Positions 1 to 3,600 of a DNA stretch of 5,087 nucleotides are shown piece by piece. The stretch's first letter is position 1. Every line of letters begins with the position of its first letter. The notes beneath the pieces were generated by a model. The model was not told where the DNA came from and did not search any database. It saw nothing but the letters and a program-made list of their open reading frames with translations. The stretch is from Oceanihabitans sp. (lineage in GTDB: Bacteria; Bacteroidota; Bacteroidia; Flavobacteriales; Flavobacteriaceae), in assembly GCA_018067265.1 (NCBI GenBank), contig JAGPUY010000066.1, forward strand, positions 1 to 5,087, in the 5' to 3' direction. The position numbers and the translations under genes were made by a program.

Positions 1-49
1 GTGGCCTCTTCCTTACCAAGGAAACGCTCTACCCCTGAGCTACACCGGC
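1..49 (-). tRNA. tRNA-Thr (anticodon GGU), 3' part cut off by window edge
   Basis: The reverse complement starts with acceptor arm GCCGGTG, followed by TA, a GCTC/GAGC D-stem, and an anticodon stem TTTCC/GGAAG around the loop TTGGTAA. The anticodon GGT (plus-strand 15-17) reads ACC and ACU threonine codons. Only about 49 nt are inside the window; the T-arm and 3' acceptor strand lie beyond position 1. It is the last visible gene of a four-tRNA cluster, 10 nt after tRNA-Gly. By analogy with the E. coli thrT-tufB arrangement, an EF-Tu gene probably follows outside the window; that part is inference. Confidence 0.93.
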
Positions 50-59
50 TAAATATTAG

Positions 60-132
60 AGCGAGAGACCGGGTTCGAACCGGCGACATTCAGCTTGGAA
101 GGCTGACGCTCTACCAACTGAGCTACTCTCGC
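60..132 (-). tRNA. tRNA-Gly (anticodon UCC)
   Basis: A complete cloverleaf can be read on the minus strand. The acceptor GCGAGAG pairs perfectly with CTCTCGC. The D-stem is GCTC/GAGC, the anticodon stem TCAGC/GCTGA encloses loop CTTCCAA with anticodon TCC, and the T-arm GCCGG/CCGGT encloses TTCGAAC. The discriminator base is U, usual for tRNA-Gly. No CCA is encoded, so the CCA end must be added by nucleotidyltransferase. It sits between tRNA-Tyr (70 nt upstream) and tRNA-Thr(GGU) (10 nt downstream) in one probable transcript. Confidence 0.97.
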
Positions 133-202
133 AATTATTTATAATCCATAATATTTACAACCTTCCTTTTAAAACTGCTTTACTGGTATCGCAGTTAAAA
201 AG

Positions 203-284
203 TGGGGAGAGTAGGATTCGAACCTACGAAGTTAAAAACAACAGAGTTACAGTCTGTCCTCGTTGGCCGCTTGAGTATCTCCCC
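203..284 (-). tRNA. tRNA-Tyr (anticodon GUA)
   Basis: This is a class II tRNA of 82 nt. The acceptor GGGGAGA pairs perfectly with TCTCCCC and the discriminator is A. The anticodon stem ACAGA/TCTGT encloses CTGTAAC with anticodon GTA. A long variable region of about 13 nt contains a small GTT/AAC stem, and the T-arm is GTAGG/CCTAC. The long variable arm together with anticodon GUA identifies bacterial tRNA-Tyr. CCA is not encoded. It lies 33 nt after tRNA-Thr(UGU). Confidence 0.97.
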
Positions 285-317
285 AATTATAAATATTTCA
301 CTCTGTTAAAGAACTTG

Positions 318-391
318 AGCCGATGGAGGGACTCGAACCCACGACCTGCTGATTACAAATCAGCTGCTCTAGCCAGCTGAGCTACATCGGC
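318..391 (-). tRNA. tRNA-Thr (anticodon UGU)
   Basis: This is the first tRNA of the cluster. The acceptor GCCGATG pairs perfectly with CATCGGC. The anticodon stem GCTGA/TCAGC encloses TTTGTAA with anticodon TGT, reading ACA and probably other ACN codons by wobble. The T-loop is TTCGAGT, the discriminator is U, and no CCA is encoded. Its acceptor stem starts GCCGRTG like that of the Thr(GGU) gene, as expected for isoacceptors sharing a threonyl-tRNA synthetase. A promoter and a terminator-like hairpin lie immediately upstream. Confidence 0.97.
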
Positions 392-413
392 TTTTTTTAA
401 TGCCTTTTTAGCT

Positions 414-442
414 AAAAAAAAGCCCGCTATTTCTAACGGACT
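414..442 (-). terminator. Intrinsic terminator after hpf, overlapping the tRNA leader
   Basis: On the minus strand a 9-bp stem (AGTCCGTTA pairing with TAGCGGGCT, two G-U pairs) closes a GAAA tetraloop and is followed by eight T residues (414-421). This is a textbook rho-independent terminator for transcripts leaving hpf, whose stop codon is about 50 nt upstream. The stem begins 2 nt after the -7 box of the tRNA promoter, so tRNA transcripts probably start inside its 5' arm. The next bases (405-418) also form a 14-bp palindrome, TTTTTAGCTAAAAA. Confidence 0.82.
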
Positions 443-443
443 G

Positions 444-474
444 CAAATGTATATATTTATTTAATTATTCAAAA
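444..474 (-). promoter_or_regulatory. Bacteroidota-type promoter for the tRNA operon
   Basis: The minus strand shows a -33-like TTTTG (470-474), an 18-nt AT-rich spacer, and TACATTTG (444-451), which matches the Bacteroidota -7 consensus TAnnTTTG at every fixed position. It lies in the gap between hpf and tRNA-Thr(UGU), with the -7 box about 53 nt upstream of the mature tRNA 5' end, so it should drive the tRNA cluster. The transcription start would fall roughly at 436-441, inside the terminator hairpin. Confidence 0.72.
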
Positions 475-493
475 CATTTTTTCAATATTTTTT

Positions 494-796
494 TCATAAA
501 TGTGCTCTTAATTTCTCTTTTCGCTTTTTTAGCTGTCTTTCAAGGGACGCAATTGCCACATCTGTACCCTCTTCGAACGATTTACATTGTTTTTTCACAA
601 CAAAACTATCTCCCGGCACACTTACTCGTGCTTCAAATATCTTATTTTCTTTATCGCTGGTGTTATCTAATTTTAAAAAAACGTCTGCTTTTATTATCTT
701 ATCATAAAAGGTATCTAACTTATCCATACGTTTTTGAACAAAGTCTAATAGTTTTTGGTCGGCATTGAAGTTGACGGATTGGGTGTTTACTTTCAT
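494..796 (-). CDS. hpf: Short ribosome hibernation promoting factor (HPF/RaiA family)
   Basis: The 100-residue product belongs to the HPF/RaiA (sigma-54 modulation protein/S30AE) family. These proteins bind the small ribosomal subunit in the decoding channel when growth stops and keep ribosomes inactive, usually as dimers. The start (MKVNTQSVNF), a central acidic strand region with KLDNTSDKENKIFEARVSV (residues 42-60), and the C-terminal helix with SLERQLKKRKEK (84-95) follow the usual beta-alpha-beta-beta-beta-alpha order. The basic end fits rRNA contact. Length matches the short form, without the C-terminal dimerisation domain of long HPF. The ATG is 32 nt after the recombinase stop codon with no clear promoter between, so the two are probably co-transcribed. 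No Shine-Dalgarno sequence is seen, as expected in this phylum. Termination is at the hairpin at 414-442. Placement beside tRNAs and probably tuf fits a translation-linked locus. Confidence 0.93.
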   Translation of the reverse strand: MKVNTQSVNFNADQKLLDFVQKRMDKLDTFYDKIIKADVFLKLDNTSDKENKIFEARVSVPGDSFVVKKQCKSFEEGTDVAIASLERQLKKRKEKLRAHL

Positions 797-828
797 ACTT
801 CTAATTTATTATAGGTTAAACAATTATG

Positions 829-1722
829 CTATTTTTTTTTACTTCTTGGATGTGTGTTTAGATACACTTTTTTTAATTCTGCTATACTGTTATGTGTATA
901 AACTTGCGTTGCAGCTAAACTAGAATGCCCTAGTAATTCTTTAACAGCATTTAGGTCTGCACCTTGATTTAGTAAATGAGTTGCAAAGGAATGTCTTAAT
1001 ATATGCGGACTCTTTTTTACTTTAGTAGATGCTAAACTAAAATACTCATTTATTATGCGGTACACAAGTGTTTCGTAAATTTTAACTCCTTTTTGTGTTA
1101 AAAACAAATGGTCTTTATCTTTTATTACTTCGAGTTGATTTCTTACTTCTTGATATTTTATTATGGTTTGAATTACAGATTGCAATAGCGGCACAAATCT
1201 TTCTTTATTGCGTTTGCCGAGTACTTTTAGTGTTTTATTAGACACATCCACATCCTTTAACTGCAGCTGTACCAATTCTATGCGTCTAATTCCTGTAGAA
1301 TAAAACAGCTCTATGATGAGTTTATCTCTAAGTCCTTGATAGTCGTCTTGAAAATTAAGTTCGTCTAACACAATTGCTATTTCGGCTTCTGAAAATGGTA
1401 TTTGTATTTTCTTACTTGTTTTTAATGCCTTGTGTTTTGTTAATGGATTTATTTCTATTTCACCAATTTTAAGAAGGAATTTATAGTAGGTATTTAATGC
1501 CGAAACTTTTCGGTTTATACTTCTATTGGAAATCTCTTTTTCGACCATATTTACTATCCAACTTCTTATTTGTGAATAGTTTGCATCTTCTATGCCTTCT
1601 TGATCAAATTGTGCCGCATTAAATATTAAAAAGTTGGACAAATCATTTTCGTAAGCTTTAACAGTTAGCTTAGAATAGTTTTTTTCTAATAAGAGATAGT
1701 CTATAAAGGATTGAAATGGCAT
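829..1722 (-). CDS. xerC: XerC/XerD-type tyrosine recombinase
   Basis: The 297-residue protein has the length of E. coli XerC/XerD (298), the enzymes that resolve chromosome dimers at dif sites during cell division. Residues 1-90 form the N-terminal SAM-like core-binding domain; the catalytic domain follows from about 105. All tyrosine recombinase residues are visible: R146 in STGIRRIEL, K170 in LGKRNKER, H240 and R243 in HILRH, H266 in LGHSS, and nucleophile Y275 in VYTH. Spacing agrees with XerD as I recall it (R148, K172, H244, R247, H270, Y279). The enzyme therefore looks intact. The ATG is supported by an in-frame TAA about 18 nt upstream inside a heptamer repeat. Sequence alone does not decide between XerC and XerD; linkage to hpf and tRNAs favours a core housekeeping gene over a mobile-element integrase. 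A weak -7-like TACATTTA (1760-1767) lies at the distal edge of the repeat. Confidence 0.88.
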   Translation of the reverse strand: MPFQSFIDYLLLEKNYSKLTVKAYENDLSNFLIFNAAQFDQEGIEDANYSQIRSWIVNMVEKEISNRSINRKVSALNTYYKFLLKIGEIEINPLTKHKALKTSKKIQIPFSEAEIAIVLDELNFQDDYQGLRDKLIIELFYSTGIRRIELVQLQLKDVDVSNKTLKVLGKRNKERFVPLLQSVIQTIIKYQEVRNQLEVIKDKDHLFLTQKGVKIYETLVYRIINEYFSLASTKVKKSPHILRHSFATHLLNQGADLNAVKELLGHSSLAATQVYTHNSIAELKKVYLNTHPRSKKK

Positions 1723-1729
1723 TCTGGAA

Positions 1730-1762
1730 GTTAATAGTTAATAGTTAATAGTTAATAGTTAA
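1730..1762. repeat. Heptamer tandem repeat (GTTAATA) x 4.7
   Basis: The plus strand reads a perfect 7-bp unit from 1730 to 1762, 33 bp in all, with no interruption. On the minus strand this is TAACTAT repeated, starting 8 nt upstream of the recombinase ATG. It therefore lies in the 5' leader or around the transcription start of that gene. A period of 7 is not a multiple of 3, and each frame of the repeat contains TAA, so it is not coding. Copy number could change by slippage during replication. Confidence 0.95.
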
Positions 1763-1800
1763 ATGTACTAAAGTTTTATTTGAAATAATTTTTAAAGCAT

Positions 1801-1833
1801 AAAAAATCCCACTAGTTTAACACTAATAGGATT
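1801..1833 (-). terminator. Intrinsic terminator of the amylase gene
   Basis: On the minus strand AATCCTATTAGT (1822-1833) pairs over 12 bp with ACTAGTGGGATT (1805-1816), with two G-U pairs, around a GTTAA loop. It is followed by a T-run that gives six T residues including the end of the stem (1801-1806). The hairpin begins 42 nt after the amylase stop codon. It should isolate the amylase transcript from the recombinase gene downstream, which then needs its own promoter. The plus strand has no T-run after the hairpin, so it is directional. Confidence 0.88.
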
Positions 1834-1875
1834 GGATAACTTATAAATAAAAAAATGAGCCCTTTTATTTCCTGT

Positions 1876-3255
1876 TTATTTTAACGACCATACTGAATAG
1901 CTTTTAGGTGGTGCTTGTATTTTCACCCACTTCCCAGATTGGGTTGTTGGTTCCCAACTAGAATGCCCTGTATAATCTTTAATTACGGTGTTAGACCAAT
2001 TGGTTTCTACCCATCGCTCCTGCCAAGAATCAGAATTATTGATATAAACGACTAAACCATCGTTATTATACCCATTTCTTTTTGCAACATACTCCTCTGT
2101 ATCTACATGCAAAATGGTTGTGGATCCTCCTGCCAAATTATTATGGATCCAAATTAAATTATTTAATCGCTCTTTATTTAGCCATTCTTCATAATCTCTA
2201 TAAAATATTGTAGGATATCCTTCATGCGTTAAAATGTAAGCGTATGCCAATATTTTATTGTTTGTAATTTCGTCGGTATCGTGATTAGTTACAAAGGTTA
2301 CCGCTTTAGATGCGTTTTGTTTCCACAGCATATTATCATTTAATGCATTTAGGTTATTTCCCATAAATGCATCTTTCATTTTATAATAACACGCAAAATC
2401 AAAAGCACTTGCTTCTGCTGCTCCAGTCCAATAATCTAATGTAGATACATTACTATCCCAATATTCACCTACAGAAAAACCACCGACTTCATTTTTCCAA
2501 TCTTTAACCACCCAAGGCTCAAATCCTTTTACATAATCAAAACGCCACCCATCAAAACCGATAACATCTCTATAATACTTAGCAACACTATTTGGGTTTT
2601 TCCATAACCAATCTTGCACATAAGCTTGATCATGACATAAATCGGAGAAACCTCCAAATGCACCACTATCATTAGCATGAATATTATTAGAATGAAAATC
2701 TGTTGCCGAACGGAAAAAATTTCCGGATAACGGATTAAAATCGGAATATGTATTTGTTCCTGTGTACGGGTTAGCCTCTAAATCTCCACCACTATTATGA
2801 TTGATTACAATATCGGCAATAACACTTAATCCGTATTGATGCGCAGTATCTATCATATTGGTAAGTTCGGTTCTGGATCCAAAGCGAGTTTCTACACTTC
2901 CCATTTGGTTGTATTCTCCAAAATCGAAATAATCGAAAGGATCATATCCCATGGAAAAAGGGCCGTTTTGCGCTTTCGAAACTGGCGGAAGCCAAATCGC
3001 GTCTATTCCAGCATTACTCCAATCTTGCACTTTGGTATCTAAAGTATTCCACCAAGTACCTCCAGCTGGCACATCCCAATAAAAGGCTTGCATCATTACT
3101 CCTGAACCAATGGGCTTTAAACCTTCCCTTTGCGCAGATTGCATTATCGGCGCCTCTTTTGTGGTAGATGACTCTTCTTGACGTGTTTCTTCTTCACTAC
3201 AACTCCATGTGAATAGGAATAAAAGTATGAGGTAGCTGATTTTGAAATTTTTCAT
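1876..3255 (-). CDS. Surface lipoprotein alpha-amylase, GH13_7 (archaeal) type
   Basis: This 459-residue protein is a family GH13 alpha-amylase that should hydrolyse internal alpha-1,4 bonds of starch or glycogen outside the cell. Residues 1-18 are a lipoprotein signal peptide (KNFK, then a hydrophobic stretch) ending in TWSC, with lipidated C19. SEEE follows, resembling the Bacteroidota surface-export signal. The TIM barrel spans about 50-375 with conserved regions DIVINH (148-153), GWRFDYVKG (236-244; nucleophile D240), VGEYWD (262-267; acid/base E264) and FVTNHD (321-326; D326). A small C-domain ends the protein (about 380-459), with no starch-binding module and no type IX secretion tail. 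Long identical stretches such as SMGYDP, VETRFGS, FYRDYEEWLNK and NLIWIH match my memory of Pyrococcus amylase, and its metal ligands appear as N152, H188, H193, D196, D205 and C207. The gene stands alone, without SusCD. Upstream lie a LacI-like palindrome and nested inverted repeats. Family and activity are secure; the subfamily is very likely. Confidence 0.94.
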   Translation of the reverse strand: MKNFKISYLILLFLFTWSCSEEETRQEESSTTKEAPIMQSAQREGLKPIGSGVMMQAFYWDVPAGGTWWNTLDTKVQDWSNAGIDAIWLPPVSKAQNGPFSMGYDPFDYFDFGEYNQMGSVETRFGSRTELTNMIDTAHQYGLSVIADIVINHNSGGDLEANPYTGTNTYSDFNPLSGNFFRSATDFHSNNIHANDSGAFGGFSDLCHDQAYVQDWLWKNPNSVAKYYRDVIGFDGWRFDYVKGFEPWVVKDWKNEVGGFSVGEYWDSNVSTLDYWTGAAEASAFDFACYYKMKDAFMGNNLNALNDNMLWKQNASKAVTFVTNHDTDEITNNKILAYAYILTHEGYPTIFYRDYEEWLNKERLNNLIWIHNNLAGGSTTILHVDTEEYVAKRNGYNNDGLVVYINNSDSWQERWVETNWSNTVIKDYTGHSSWEPTTQSGKWVKIQAPPKSYSVWSLK

Positions 3256-3265
3256 ATGGTTTACG

Positions 3266-3319
3266 GTTTTGGTTAATAATAAGTTATGAAGCTACATCAT
3301 AACTATCTATTACCAAAAC
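3266..3319. repeat. Nested inverted repeat ahead of the amylase start codon
   Basis: The inner arms agttatga (3282-3289) and tcataact (3297-3304) are perfect 8-bp inverted copies around a 7-nt loop. The outer arms gttttggt (3266-3273) and accaaaac (3312-3319) are another perfect 8-bp pair nearly concentric with the first (centres differ by half a base). As RNA the region would form a long hairpin with an internal loop, ending 10 nt before the ATG. As DNA it could be a double operator. Which applies depends on where transcription starts. Confidence 0.75.
3287..3318 (-). promoter_or_regulatory. Possible amylase promoter (weak -7 match)
   Basis: The minus strand has TTTTG (3314-3318), then 19 nt, then TAGCTTCA (3287-3294). 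Spacing fits the Bacteroidota TTG/TAnnTTTG pattern, but the -7 box matches only TAnnTT and lacks the final TG. If it is used, transcription would start near 3280, giving a leader of about 25 nt. The start site would then fall within the nested inverted repeat. No better-spaced box was found between here and the upstream gene. Confidence 0.3.
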
Positions 3320-3329
3320 GGAATCGCCA

Positions 3330-3345
3330 ACGAAAACGTTATCGT
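3330..3345. promoter_or_regulatory. Candidate LacI-family operator upstream of the amylase gene
   Basis: acgaaaacgttatcgt is a 16-bp palindrome with one mismatched pair (3334/3341), centred on AACGTT with a central CG step. This is the architecture of LacI/GalR-family operators (compare the AACGTT cores of PurR and MalI sites). It lies 75 nt upstream of the amylase ATG and 12 nt upstream of the possible -33 box. LacI-family proteins commonly control starch and maltose genes, so a sugar-responsive regulator is a plausible partner. No regulator gene is in the window, and binding is inferred from symmetry only. Confidence 0.5.
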
Positions 3346-3479
3346 GTTAATAAATAACTGATTTTATGTGTTAAATTTTAAGGAAATCGTAAAATTAGCT
3401 CGATTTATTTGCAAAAACGATGGAACGGCATGTTTGAGCTCTTTTTATTTTTCATAAAAAAGCGAGTAGTGAAAGCGTG

Positions 3480-3507
3480 GTGCTCCTTCGCTAAAGCTTC
3501 GGAGCAC
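3480..3507. repeat. Inverted repeat after the CarboxypepD_reg gene
   Basis: gtgctcc (3480-3486) and ggagcac (3501-3507) form a perfect 7-bp GC-rich inverted repeat around a 14-nt loop, and a further gct/agc lies on the same centre. It lies about 95 nt past the stop codon of the upstream gene. There is no adjacent T-run, so it is not a clear terminator. It could be an RNA 3'-end stabiliser or a dispersed intergenic repeat. Confidence 0.55.
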
Positions 3508-3600
3508 GTAGATGCCTAATTTAAATAATTCACAGTCTTATTACTTAGTGATAAATTATAAAGATGCATTGCTTTAGCGCAGTAGCATTTGCCCCAATAA

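Larger units (their letters stand above)
3256..3600. other. 345-bp non-coding region upstream of the amylase gene
   Basis: No credible reading frame is present on either strand; the longest ATG frames noticed end after fewer than 20 codons. The amylase-proximal half holds a nested inverted repeat (3266-3319), a possible promoter and a LacI-like palindrome (3330-3345). The distal half, which follows the stop codon of the upstream gene, holds a 7-bp inverted repeat (3480-3507) and a 9-bp inverted pair, cgctaaagc at 3489-3497 with gctttagcg at 3571-3579. No classic terminator is found for the upstream gene. The nearest T-run on the minus strand (3456-3461) lies 18 nt past the hairpin. Confidence 0.7.

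Noticed and set aside
502..768. Plus-strand open frame of 88 codons opposite hpf
   Set aside because: It lies wholly antisense to a clearly recognisable HPF gene and shows no family features.
829..1722. Phage or integrative-element integrase adjacent to a tRNA cluster
   Set aside because: Length, motif spacing and compact domain layout fit XerC/XerD. The gene is followed by hpf rather than element genes, and no duplicated tRNA 3' end (att site) was found in the window.
1730..1762. CRISPR-like array or translational phase-variation tract
   Set aside because: Units are contiguous 7-mers without spacers, and TAA occurs in every frame, so neither a CRISPR array nor frame switching is possible.
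2836..3042. Plus-strand open frame of 68 codons inside the amylase gene
   Set aside because: It is antisense to the most conserved part of the amylase; no promoter or recognisable domain supports it.
3480..3507. Intrinsic terminator of the CarboxypepD_reg gene
   Set aside because: The stem is acceptable, but the nearest minus-strand T-run (3456-3461) lies 18 nt beyond it, too far for a normal intrinsic terminator.
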